Source: Argentina anserina (Eukaryota > Streptophyta > Magnoliopsida > Rosales > Rosaceae). Taken from it: DNA of 64,000 nt. Shown piece by piece: positions 1 through 10,250 of the stretch. Numbering within the stretch: position 1 is the stretch's first letter; every line of letters begins with the position of its first letter. Where the stretch lies: NCBI RefSeq assembly GCF_933775445.1, contig NC_065873.1, forward strand, positions 21,390,001 to 21,454,000, written 5' to 3'. The position numbers and the translations under genes were made by a program. The notes beneath the pieces are model-generated. The model saw only the letters and a program-made list of their open reading frames with translations, was not told where the DNA came from and searched no databases.

Positions 1-392
1 ATTAAACGTTCTGAGAACGTTTCCGTTTCTCGTTTCACAACGTCGCAACCGATCACATTCATTCTAATTACATTTCACAACTTCATAGAATTTATATCAA
101 ACCAAAATATTGTTTGAAAAAAAAAAGGGTTATTACAGACCAACTCACCGACACAGACCAGAAAAGAAAGTTATCCTATCTGTGTTTAACGTCCCAGAAT
201 TATCTAGTGAATGGATGTGCAAAGAGCTAGTGATTCATTATCGAGTATGCGCATAAAAATCTTATAAGGATAAAATGCGAATCAAATAACTTTTTGGTAA
301 TCTATCTTGTTATTCCTTGGTACGGCCAATCACCAATTATCACATCTTGCACGTTGAGAAACAATATTACCATGATGATCAGTTCAACACAC

Positions 393-400
393 TATAAATA
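393..400 (+). promoter_or_regulatory. Candidate TATA box of the glutaredoxin gene
   Basis: The octamer TATAAATA lies 111 bases upstream of the glutaredoxin ATG, a normal distance for a plant promoter with a leader of about 80 bases. The stretch between them has no competing ATG in frame. The call rests on motif and position only. Confidence 0.6.
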
Positions 401-510
401 GACCCAAGTGAGAGCTCAAAGTTCATCACCTCCACAAAGTCACTTCCATCACATAAACCACCCGCATTTCCACGTTTCAAACTACTGAAAGAGCTAGTTT
501 AGCTTCAGCA

Positions 511-834
511 ATGGATACGATAACAAGCATGGTGACCGGAAAGCCAGTGGTGATCTTCAGCAGGAGCACCTGTTGCATGAGTCACTCCATCGTGTCACTG
601 ATAACGGGGTACGGGGCGAATCCAACAGTTTATGAGCTTGATCAAATCCCAAATGGGCAAGCAGTAGAGAAAGTACTAGTCGAGCAGCTGAAATGCGACC
701 CTAGCGTGCCGGCTGTTTACATAGGCCAACAGTTCGTTGGTGGAGCTAATCAGGTCATGACCCTCCAACTCCGAAACCAGCTCGCGCCTATGCTCCTAGC
801 TGCCAATGCCATTTGGATTTGGAACCAGCAGTAG
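511..834 (+). CDS. CC-type (ROXY-like) glutaredoxin, CCMS active site
   Basis: This is a single-exon gene for a 107-residue protein, the usual length of the land-plant CC-type glutaredoxin class. Members use glutathione and many act in the nucleus by binding TGA-type bZIP factors to modulate development and stress transcription. The active site is Cys21-Cys22-Met23-Ser24, so this is the CCMS rather than the CCMC form. The glutathione-binding part is visible as SVPAVYIG followed by the GG of FVGG near residue 75. The C-terminus reads AIWIWNQQ, not the ALWL end reported to be needed for TGA contact in several ROXY proteins; whether it still binds TGA factors is open. The ATG is the first in frame after a TATA box, and the intronless structure fits the class. 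Confidence 0.93.
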   Translation: MDTITSMVTGKPVVIFSRSTCCMSHSIVSLITGYGANPTVYELDQIPNGQAVEKVLVEQLKCDPSVPAVYIGQQFVGGANQVMTLQLRNQLAPMLLAANAIWIWNQQ

Positions 835-1527
835 TATGCGACTCCCAGTTATATCTACTTCATAAAACATGACCTTAAATAACAGTACGTTTTCGTGTTC
901 CCTCCCTCCGGATCCTTTGGGTTTAATTAGTACACTGGAGTGAATATGTTGTGCTTAATATAACCATGGCTGGCAAATTTATATGACCTTGTACTACTAG
1001 TTCTTTATTTAGAAGAGCAGAGCTGGGTGAAGTTCCTCCCTCCTGGAGTGGGGAGCTTTAATTTTCAAGTTCATGTAATCTCCCTATATACTTACTATAT
1101 AATTTGCGTAATTCTTCTTATTTGTTGTTTTTCTTCCTAAATCGACTCAGTTGGCAGCACCTTAACACGTGTAAATCTATTATTGCAATCGGTCATAGTT
1201 ACTCCTCCCTCAAAAGAACAAGAGACCTTCATCAGAACAACAAGTAAATTATATATTCCAGTTTGGTACTTTATCACCGCCACCATTTATAGTAAAACAG
1301 AAGTGTCATCAAAACAGACCAAAAAGAAGCATATATTTTTATCATATTGTATAATGTTACAAACAAAATCTGAAGAGAAAGTACAAGTCCTGCCTATAAA
1401 TATAACAAGTTTCGCAGAAAGAGAGGAAACTATAACAAGTAGAAGCCTTTCTTAAAATTTAACGAAAGGGATGCTATGGCAACATGGTTTGTTAATTTAT
1501 TATTACCTACAAACAGATTAAGATCTA
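835..1527. other. Glutaredoxin 3' flank and intergenic DNA
   Basis: The stretch holds the 3' untranslated region of the glutaredoxin and AT-rich spacer. The only long open frame (1183-1455) has no recognisable domain and biased, low-complexity composition. I see no gene here. Confidence 0.5.
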
Positions 1528-2525
1528 TCACTTCTGTATATACTCTTCTAAGATGCAATTTCTCTTTTCTATGATTGCATTTCGACACCAGTTATGTACT
1601 GCCTTTTGAACCGTAGCATTTGCCTTGCGTATATCCTCAGAAGAGAACTTGTGTTCAATTATTCCCAACGGACCAGGTTGCAGCAGTGTCACAACAGTTT
1701 CCATCTCATGCTCCGGCTGCCTAAGAACCAGAACACGATCCAAGTTCAAATGTACAATGATCTATAAGATGCTTTAGTAAGCAAATATATACACTTCGAG
1801 AGCAAGGCACAACTGAACATCATAATTCAGTGCTTTAGGCAGCTTAATTATTAATAACATGAAAATTATAGGTACAAATATAGTCATAGGCATCTAAGAA
1901 AAAGTGTTTTTTTCTAGCCTTCTGTCCCGCGGCTCTGACCTCTCACGCTACTTATTCTCCAATTCAACACTTTCATCCAATTCCAAATAATCTCCATTGG
2001 CAGGTTGCTGCTATGACTCCTTTAAAGCCTCTACATTCTATTATTCTCAGTTTCATACTAATGTATTAGCTTTGTAAACTGAGAGCCTAACAATTACTTA
2101 GCATCATGTTTCACGACCACAACACATGTAATAGATCTACAATTAGATGAAACTGTGACTAAACAGATTAGAAGGTCACTCCACACAAAGGAACATGAGT
2201 TTCAATTGTAACAAACACGATACTAAACCAATATTGTCAATCAAACAACCTATTTGGCTATTTCCTTTTCCCATTCACATAAAGTTCCAAGCTTGCAACA
2301 CTTATTGGAAAATTTAGATGAAATAATTGTGTATCTGCAATTGGGTTTACTGGGTTTCTATCAGATGGGTTCGTGAGTCATAACTTGATATTCACTTTAG
2401 CTCCATAGCCATTCCAATTTGAACTAAGCAAAGGGAACAAGCTGGAATCTGAATAAAGCAAATAGTTGGGTCATTAAAATGAGAGGTACCCGAAGAGTCT
2501 GGAGAAGGGCAAAGACCGCAGCCAT
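1528..2525 (-). CDS. Small two-exon protein of unknown function
   Basis: I model exon 1 at 2525-2490 (12 codons, starting MAAVFALLQTLR) and exon 2 at 1761-1528, joined in phase 0 by a GT donor (GTACCT) and an AG acceptor (CTTATAG). The product is about 89 residues. Exon 2 reads smoothly through IIVHLNLDRV, an acidic middle and a charged helical C-terminus ending LEEYIQK. The composition looks like a real globular or alpha-helical small protein rather than chance translation. I do not recognise the family. A GA-rich tract lies about 17 bases upstream of the ATG, as in many plant 5' leaders. The intron of about 730 bases is the weakest part of the model, and an alternative first exon is possible. 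Confidence 0.55.
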
Positions 2526-2541
2526 GGGGGAGATACTGTCA

Positions 2542-2560
2542 TCTCTCTCTCTCTCTCTCT
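2542..2560. repeat. (TC)n microsatellite
   Basis: A run of about nine TC units reads as GA on the minus strand, just upstream of the ATG of the small two-exon gene. GA tracts are common in plant core promoters and leaders. Confidence 0.8.
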
Positions 2561-2712
2561 ACACCCGCCGGTTCTGTTATTTGACGACGGTGGCACGCAT
2601 GCAAAATATAAAATATACACAAAGTAATAGGAGAGCAACGACGTCGTTTAATCTTTGGTCTCTCATAAGGAAAAATAAAAAATTAGCTGAAAATATAAAA
2701 ATATAAAATAAC

Positions 2713-2784
2713 GACTCTGCTGGGGATCGAACCCAGAATCTCTGGTTTCGTAGACCAGCGCCTTATCCATTGGGCCACAGAGTC
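2713..2784 (-). tRNA. tRNA-Arg (ACG)
   Basis: The minus strand folds as a full cloverleaf. The acceptor stem is GACTCTG paired with CAGAGTC, the D-arm contains TGGCCCAATGGATAAGG, and the anticodon arm is CTGGT-CTACGAA-ACCAG, giving anticodon ACG. The T-arm is TTCTGGGTTCGATCCCCAG. There is no intron. T-rich sequence follows directly on the minus strand, which would end Pol III transcription. It sits about 190 bases upstream of the small gene's ATG, on the same strand. Confidence 0.97.
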
Positions 2785-3201
2785 CTGCTGTCAACTAGCC
2801 TCATAAAATCCTACTTTAATACAAGTTGAGAACTATACCTTTGTGCGAGTCATAACTAGCCGTTTCCCCCCTCATGTCATATATATTAATGGAACCGTAT
2901 AATACAAAGAGAGAGTGTAAGAACATCCCGAAATGATATCATACGTCTTTACATAACTTATACATTCTATTAAGCACCATATAGCAAGAGTGCATCATTG
3001 ACAATTTCGTTTGCTTTACAATTTCAGCAACACACCGGAAAGATAATGCTCGTGTAGAGCTATAAATTACAATGTCTATCAGTTTTCCCACCGTGTTGCC
3101 ACTGGAAAATAATACCGGTGACACCAAGTTTCATCTTACCACTAAGAGACTGAAATCATTTAACTAAACAAGAAACTCGCAACATCATTTAACTAAACAA
3201 C
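2785..3201. other. Intergenic DNA before the hairpin
   Basis: AT-rich spacer. A 15-base direct repeat (CATTTAACTAAACAA) occurs near 3157 and 3186, just before the inverted repeat. The minus-strand open frame at 2939-3127 shows no domain and is not called. Confidence 0.45.
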
Positions 3202-3396
3202 AATATTGTAGGCACTACTAGCACTAGTTCATGAACTCAATTGCAAAACCAGGATTAATATGAGGGTTTCTAACATGATTGGTTTGGTTTAGCCTGTTTA
3301 ATAGTTTTTGTCAAACCAATCATGCTACAAACCCTCATATTAATCCTGGTTTTGCAATTGAGTTCATGAACTAGTGCTAATAGTGCCTACAATATT
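3202..3396. repeat. Long near-perfect inverted repeat (hairpin)
   Basis: Two 85-base arms (3202-3286 and 3312-3396) are reverse complements at 82 of 85 positions, separated by a 25-base loop. Both outer ends are AATATT. A transcript from either strand would form a long stem with only three mismatches. The element could be a foldback MITE or a young MIR or siRNA hairpin locus. I found no convincing target-site duplication, so neither reading is proven. It lies 3' of the NPH3-like gene, about 240 bases beyond its stop codon. Confidence 0.9.
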
Positions 3397-3637
3397 AAAC
3401 TTGATTGGCAAGGATACCCCATAAGAGACACTTCAATAGAAGGAAATGGAATGAGGGATTCATCACATTAATGCATGTTTTACAGCAAATAGAAGCAAAT
3501 TACAAGTACACACTAAAAAAGCTGTGGAAACTGAGATTAGAAGCCATCACACTTGGCTTATATTTATACTGATACTATAACTATAGTATGCACTCTTGTC
3601 GTAGTTGTACATATACTACATATTCACTCCTAGACAG

Positions 3638-6600
3638 TCATGAAACCGAATGACGCCTTCGCTTCTGGAATGGGAATCTGCTCTCTGAATGCGCCTTACC
3701 ACCTAAAGTCTTGATACTATTAATCCGGAACAATGCATTGATCTTCCCCAATTTTTTGGTGAAGGATTTGAGCAACTTATTTGCAGGATGTGTCTTAACA
3801 AGCTCTTGCTTCATTGAGACGTGATCTTTCTCCAAGTCTGTCAGCCTCATTCTCATTCTAGCAACTTCAAGCTTCAGCTCTCGATTCTCTCTCCTCACGG
3901 ATGCGTAGTTGTCTCTAGGGGAAATGGCTCCACTGCCAGCACCACTGCCAGATCTTTGTGGGAACTGAGTACCATTTATTGCGCCGAAGAAGAATTGATT
4001 GTGGCCACCATTCATTGCATTCCTCAGCCTGATTTGCTCAAAGTATAGAACCTGAACTGCCATCTGTACAGGTAGCCTTTCATTCTGTGCTGCATGACTG
4101 CAGGCTTCTTGGGATAGTTTCTGGCAGTCTATGGTTTTGCAAAGCCGGTACCTTTCAGAGTCCTTCATGTTTGGGTGAACCTATACACAGAAACACAAGT
4201 ATATATGTTGAAATCCTCAAACCATAAAAGAGAAATGGACAGACAAATTGAGATAATTTTAAGACACTCACTTTTAGGAAGATATCTACAGCTCTGTAGA
4301 GCCCATCGCTTACTATTCGTGCATGGTCTGGAAGTAGTTCTGCTAGAGCTGTGAACTTTGATGGTGACAAGTTTGAGTCCAATGCAACTTCGGCAAGATA
4401 ATTATCCAGTAACTTTGAGACCTTCAAGATTGAGCTTTGTTTTGGAGATCCAGGGCTGTCAAAATCATACACCATTTGACTTTCATCTCTTAACAGATTC
4501 GTGTCATCTTCATCATCCTCATCTAAGTTCAAAAATATGGAGAAGATTCTCACTATAGTATCCGCATCATATATTGTGCTGTGGTTGTTTCCATGTGAGT
4601 TTGTAGGAATGAGGATGTCTTCTAGAATTGCCTGATCCAACTGCAAACCAATCCGCCTCTCCAAATCGGATCTGCATGAAGTGGATGCTGATGATGCAAT
4701 TGCAGTTTTTAACAAACTCGAAAGAAATGCCATAGGAACTGGACTCTTCCTTGATTGTGTTGGTAGTAAGCTGACAAGAGCTTCAACAATTACCCTTTGT
4801 TTCTTTTGCAGTTCTAAATCCAAGAGACTTCCTTTGACCAACTGTGCATCCCTTACAACAAGACCTTGTAGAGAGTTGTGCGCGTAATTTATCAAAATTT
4901 TGCTGATCATATCCTGTTTAAGACCCTTGGTTTTCACTGCAGATAAAACCCTTTGGAAGAAGTCCAGACTAAGCACCGAAAGCGCTTTTCCCCACCAATC
5001 TGAGGGTGTTTCAGGTTCCAAGGGAGCTACTTTTGAAGGAAAGTTGTGGTCAAGTTTTAGTAAGCCAGAAGTGAGCTGCTCTTTGCACGCATTGTTTGCA
5101 ATTGCATTGATGAGTCTACTAACCAGGCTGATTTCTTCTGCTGCTGGCAAGAGTGTTTCGCAACGATGAAGAACTGCAATTGATTTTGATATGTTTGGGA
5201 ACACCATATCCTTTAGATAAGCTTCAGTTCTTGTTTCCAGGTTCTTCTCAGCAAACTCTTCAGTCATCTCAAGAAAGTGAGCTGTGCAACGGAGCAAGGC
5301 AACATTTGCTTGTGTGATCTCAATATTATGTCCATAACAGAACTTTGCAGCTAGATCAAATGCCTCTGCTCCACCCGGAACAGACGGAATAATTAAGCGT
5401 GAAACTTTTGAATCTTTCGCTTCAAGCAACAGTTTCCGAATCTTTCCACTCCGAGAAACTAGAGGAAACTGCAATAATATCCACATTGTTTTTCTTTCAT
5501 TCAATATACCAAAATGATGAATATGTTGCTACTGTAAACATATATCTATAGAGGACTTATTTCAACAATAAAGTCACTAGTACTGAATCACAGTTCCTTA
5601 CCTTGTGCAGTGCAAAGCTTGATGATCCTATCTCGACAGTAAGATCACTAGAAACATCAGAGACCGGCCTGCAAAAGATAATTGTGTTAGATGGCAACTG
5701 AAGAGAAGGTATACTTAAACACATAAATATATCATTTATAATTGCATGCATACATGTTGTTGATGTTTGCCATCATATCAAAAACCATGCATGAACTTCT
5801 GTAATTTTCCATTGAATTCTACACAATCGGGTTCAATCTAGGTTCAGTAAGCACATTAGAACTTATGGATGGTCTGATGACTCTGATCCTCTTAGCTATT
5901 ATGACTCAATATGGATGGCCCAACTGTAAAAGGACGACTCAATAATTGGAAAAACGAGTGGATTACATTCAGCACAAGCAGTAATGTTAGAGATATGCCA
6001 AGGATAAATAGTTGATTTGAGGCTTTCCGGAAACTTGTTCTCCGGAAATGGAGCAAAATGACCAATTCACCTGCCTAAGAGATTGATAGGGCTCTGTAGG
6101 GGTCCGTTTGGGTGATTTAGCAAGCTGGTTTTGGCTTCATTCCATAATATGTTCATATTCCCATATAAAGCCAAAAAGTTTGTCATACTTAGAGAACAAT
6201 TGTGCAACTAGTTCGTACTTAATTCAGGACCTACAGATGTTGAAGACACAAAAATAATTCATGACCAGGAATTTCACTGCGTATGGCAGTTGGCATTTCA
6301 CAATGTTGATAGTGAAGTATTGAAAATCGACATGTTTCCACCTCGTGCCGATGTCGTTTTGATTTCAGACTGTCTCCAAGGTCAAGTTTACAGGGTTCAT
6401 ATTCCATAATGATATACCATGAAGTTTTGTTGTCTTCCATAAATTTAAGGGGGCCTAAGATTAGGCTGGTTCCAAAAGCATGGCCACGAGAGCGTTTAAA
6501 AAAAAACCCAGACTGTCTTTGACAACTCAAAATCCCAAACACAGATGCATGAATCTACATCACAAAGTTAATGCATTTACCAATTCTCTGCAATAAATTT

Positions 6601-6798
6601 AGAGGCACCAAGCTAATAAATAAGTCTAAGCCACCCCCATTCAATTTAGTGATTTTTTTTTGGCTTACAAGTAGAAAATGCAGGTCAAAAAAATGGAGGA
6701 GGTTACCATTCTGTGGCATGCCTTATACTTGAGCTTGGACGAAAAGACCTCTTCCCTGAAATGCTAGGCTTCAATTCACCAACAGTGACAACACCCAT
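3638..6798 (-). CDS. NPH3/RPT2-like (BTB-NPH3) protein, 632 aa
   Basis: Four exons join in phase: 6798-6707, 5668-5602, 5468-4272 and 4180-3638, with GT-AG junctions, giving 632 residues. The family acts as plasma-membrane-associated substrate adaptors for CUL3 ubiquitin ligases in phototropin and auxin-transport signalling. The N-terminus has the BTB start ([18 protein letters not shown], then [18 protein letters not shown]) at about residues 31-140. The NPH3 domain runs from [10 protein letters not shown] near residue 210 to the hallmark [14 protein letters not shown] and [12 protein letters not shown] near 508. A coiled coil ([22 protein letters not shown]) follows at about 544-580. The tail is basic and ends RRRHSVS, placing a serine at the third-last position in an R-x-S setting, like the 14-3-3 site described for NPH3. 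The first intron is about 1 kb. Membership of the family is certain; I do not assign the subclade. Confidence 0.95.
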
Positions 6799-9133
6799 TT
6801 CCTCAAACAACTGTTGTGCAAAACTCAAACTCAAACTTCTCCAATACAAATTCCAAAGCTTCAATCTTTGAACCTGCCAGAAAAACCCATCTAAATTTTG
6901 ACAACTAAAACTACTGCAACACAAATACCTACCCCCAAATCCCAAAGTTTCGATCTTTCAATGAAGCAAGTACTCGCAACAGCAGCCCATCTCAGCTTTC
7001 ATCAGTTTGACACAAATAATTCATTTTTTTTCTGACATAACGGTTTTAAGGGCCTGAAGGAAGAGAGTGCTGGAGTGAGGAAAAAGCCACATGAATCCAT
7101 GCAGGAACAAAGGGGGGTAGTGATGACTTTGAAACCAATGCTTTTAATGAGTATTTGGTTTTTTAAATGATGTTGTTAATCTAAAAGTCAAGAAATTTGT
7201 AACTGCTGTGACACTTTTCGGTGAAAGGTATTCTTTTTACATGGTTTTTGATTTGGAGAAATTGCTGAATTTCTGAGATGCTGCAGTGGCTTTTGGGGGA
7301 TATAATCATGGTGACTGAAGGCTACCCACATTGAGCTTTTGCTTAAATTAAGCATCCATTATGTGTAAAGCTAAGCCAAATGGAGGTTTATAGGATTAGT
7401 GGAATTACATGATATAATGAGAACCACAATGCATCCACTTAACTATATGTATAGCAAAGATGATTGTATTGTAATACTATTCTGGGTACATTTCTCAGAA
7501 TTACTATATCTCTAACACAATTTCTGTCAATATATCAAAATATAAGCCGATCGTGATCGAGTGCTATTGGTGTGACAACTGTTGGTTCCATTATGGCCTA
7601 AGATTGCGTCGATCAGGTGGTAATGATGACCCCATCTATTCAATTCTTTTGTGCTACTGGTAGGTCATGAACAGCATGTAAACAGGAAGAACTGCAAAGC
7701 CAAACACAATCACCAGCTTAATGTGTAGTCAGATCAATTCATTCATTCCACCATATGGCATATGCACCCTTTTACATTTTTTTAAACATGATTATATCAC
7801 AGGCTCAACCCTAAAAGAAAATGAATTGGATTCTTTCTTCTTAGTTGGCTAGTGGTCCTTCCTGGTTCAACATTGCTACAGATTCAGATGTAATCAAGTA
7901 ATAAATTACCTAGCACAAGTGTGAGAAAGTGCAAAAATTCTATCATCAGTACTCCAAGAGTAACAAACTTCCGAACTGCGAGCATGCTTATTTGTGTTCA
8001 TGATTTTTAGCCAAATGAATCAAAACATGAGTCCCAGGGTGAATCCCAGAGGTTTAATGTTGTTTGCCACGTATATGGTAATCTTTGCTCTATGGTGGTC
8101 TGTGACAGACAATGAGAATATATAGTAAAACTAGGTTTGGACTGATATAGTACCCTGTTTGTTTGCCTATTCAGTCAGAATGCAGCACAATCTTCATAGA
8201 ATCTAGCACTTATAAAATAAAACAATAACCCAGTTCTCAGTTTCTCACCAGTTTTATGGAAAAGCTTGTGATAGGTAATTTAAACTTTCATAATAAGTAG
8301 CCTTTTTTTTCCTTTTTTTGGGTCAAAAATAAGTAGCATCAGGAAGGCAAAAGCTGTTTGTTCCAATCTATCAGAAACTTTGTTGTGGATCTGTTATGGT
8401 CAATCAAATTGACATGATATAATTATTTAAGGTTGAGGATGATAATGATAGGCAGATAGGGTCTATAGCCTGAAGCATCAATTATACATGGAACTAGCTC
8501 CATATGAATTGTTAAAGTTGCTTCATCAAATTAATCTTCACCTGGACCTAGTTGGTAGGCTACGGTTTGGGAATCTCATTCATCAGAATACTTGAAAGTT
8601 TTAGTTGAAACTTGAAAGTAACATTTCATATGAATTAGTATATTTAACCATTCTCAATTTGAATCAGATACTCTTAGCCATTCACATTATCCACCGTAAG
8701 GCTCAACGGAGGCAAATGCTCCCATGTGTCACACCCATATAACTCTTTTGTCTACCAAATTAACCAATTTAAGTTCTCTTTTTACGTATATTAGATTTGA
8801 GAGCTAGGAGCCTAGGATAGACGTGAGCGAGGGTGACAAAGGACATGATATGATTAGCGCAGGTGAGGAGACTGGTGTGCCACTAATTATGTAGAGGCAA
8901 AAAAAGTAGATGATCCCACTAATTTAAAGCTTGAGGAATATGATTGAATGTGCAGCAAGCATGCATTGTGTTCATCCAACGTGTGGGTCGGTGGGATCAT
9001 ACATCATAATGCTTTTGGATTATTATAGACACCATTTGTAATAAAACTCAGAAAGATGTAGATTTGGTTTTGATGTTAAAAACAAAACCATTCGAATTAT
9101 AGACCGACATTATGTCAATCTAAGAAGAGATAT
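6799..9133. other. Long intergenic region upstream of the NPH3-like gene
   Basis: This AT-rich DNA of about 2.3 kb holds the promoter of the NPH3-like gene at its left end. I found no coding frame with domain content, no terminal repeats and no RNA gene until the tRNA at 9134. Confidence 0.45.
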
Positions 9134-9140
9134 GTTGACA

Positions 9141-9173
<33 letters not shown>

Positions 9174-9213
9174 ACCTTAATCTGGCGCCTTAGACCAACT
9201 CGGCCATATCAAC
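9134..9213 (-). tRNA. tRNA-Leu (AAG)
   Basis: The minus strand gives a class II tRNA of 80 bases with acceptor GTTGATA and its partner TGTCAAC. The anticodon arm is CCAGA-TTAAGGT-TCTGG, so the anticodon is AAG. The variable arm is extended, as expected for leucine, and the T-arm is GCGTGGGTTCAAATCCCACT. There is no intron. A clear T4 stop is not seen immediately 3', unlike the other two tRNAs here. Confidence 0.96.
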
Positions 9214-10250
9214 ATTGTTGTGCTTTGAGGTATGGTAATCTATCAAAACCTCGAGTAGACTGCAAATCTGAATTGAGGTTCAGGTCACACTGCTCCATAT
9301 AATGCGGTGCTATCTTCTACTTCCTCGCCCTGGGTTCCTCAATGCCAGCAAGTAGCTAAAGATACATGTTTCGTATCAGCAACAAGGAGACATAGAATTC
9401 AACTTCAGACACAGGTTACTGAACGACCTGTTTGTTCATCATCTATGCAAAAGAGCACTAACTTCTCTGATATGATGAGGATTGGTGTAAGGCAATCTTA
9501 TCCGAAGCCAACTCCAAGTTACCCTCGACCAAGACTGGCCTTACATCATACATCATTCCTAACAACCAGACATTGAGGATATGGCTGGCTTGCCTGAGCT
9601 AGGGGACTAGTCTGGTTCGGGGGCGGGGGGTTGGGGTTATACAGGTACTAGGAAACCGGAATCATCTTTTCAAAATCAAAATAATTGGATTCAGGTCATC
9701 AACTTTTCAGTTTCAGGGCAGATATTGAGGACTGAGCATTGACCATAAACCACAGTTTCAGAGTCTCAGACATGCGGATCCGATGTGAGGACTCACATTC
9801 AACATATGATTCTTAAATATTATGAATGGTGGTACTAAAAGAGAAAAGCATGAGATACATTTGTGCAGCCTGAAGGTGACACCTTTATTTGCAGAAAACC
9901 AAATGATATGCATTTGTAAATGTTTCGGAGTCCACAAAGGAAATATAGCAGGCTTACTTGAATTGCTTGCTCTCTACTATGATTACTTGAAATTTTGAAA
10001 TAGATATTAGGTACATATGGGAATTGATAATTGCAGCTTATTTGGGATCATATTGATTGCTGTATAGAGATGACACTGGCATCAACAATATCCATCCTAG
10101 TGTGGGCTAAACACAATTTCTTGATAGACCATGACTGAAATCTGAGACCTTTGCACAATTGAACATTACAACATTTACCGACATCTATAAACAGAGGCTG
10201 GTGAAACTGCACAACCGGGGGGCAAAGAGGAGTGACTTTCGGGAATTACA
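9214..10250. other. Spacer between tRNA-Leu and the CCCH gene
   Basis: Contains the 3' untranslated region of the CCCH gene at the right end. The plus-strand frame at 9307-9576 has no domain and low coding quality. Nothing else is recognised. Confidence 0.45.

Noticed and set aside
6231..6542. Minus-strand frame inside intron 1 of the NPH3-like gene
   Set aside because: It starts from a TTG-type codon in the intron, has no domain, and is not needed to keep phase between exons 1 and 2.
9307..9576. Plus-strand open frame of 89 codons after tRNA-Leu
   Set aside because: No domain, no splice partner, and low-complexity Ser/Thr/Pro content; it looks like chance reading of spacer.
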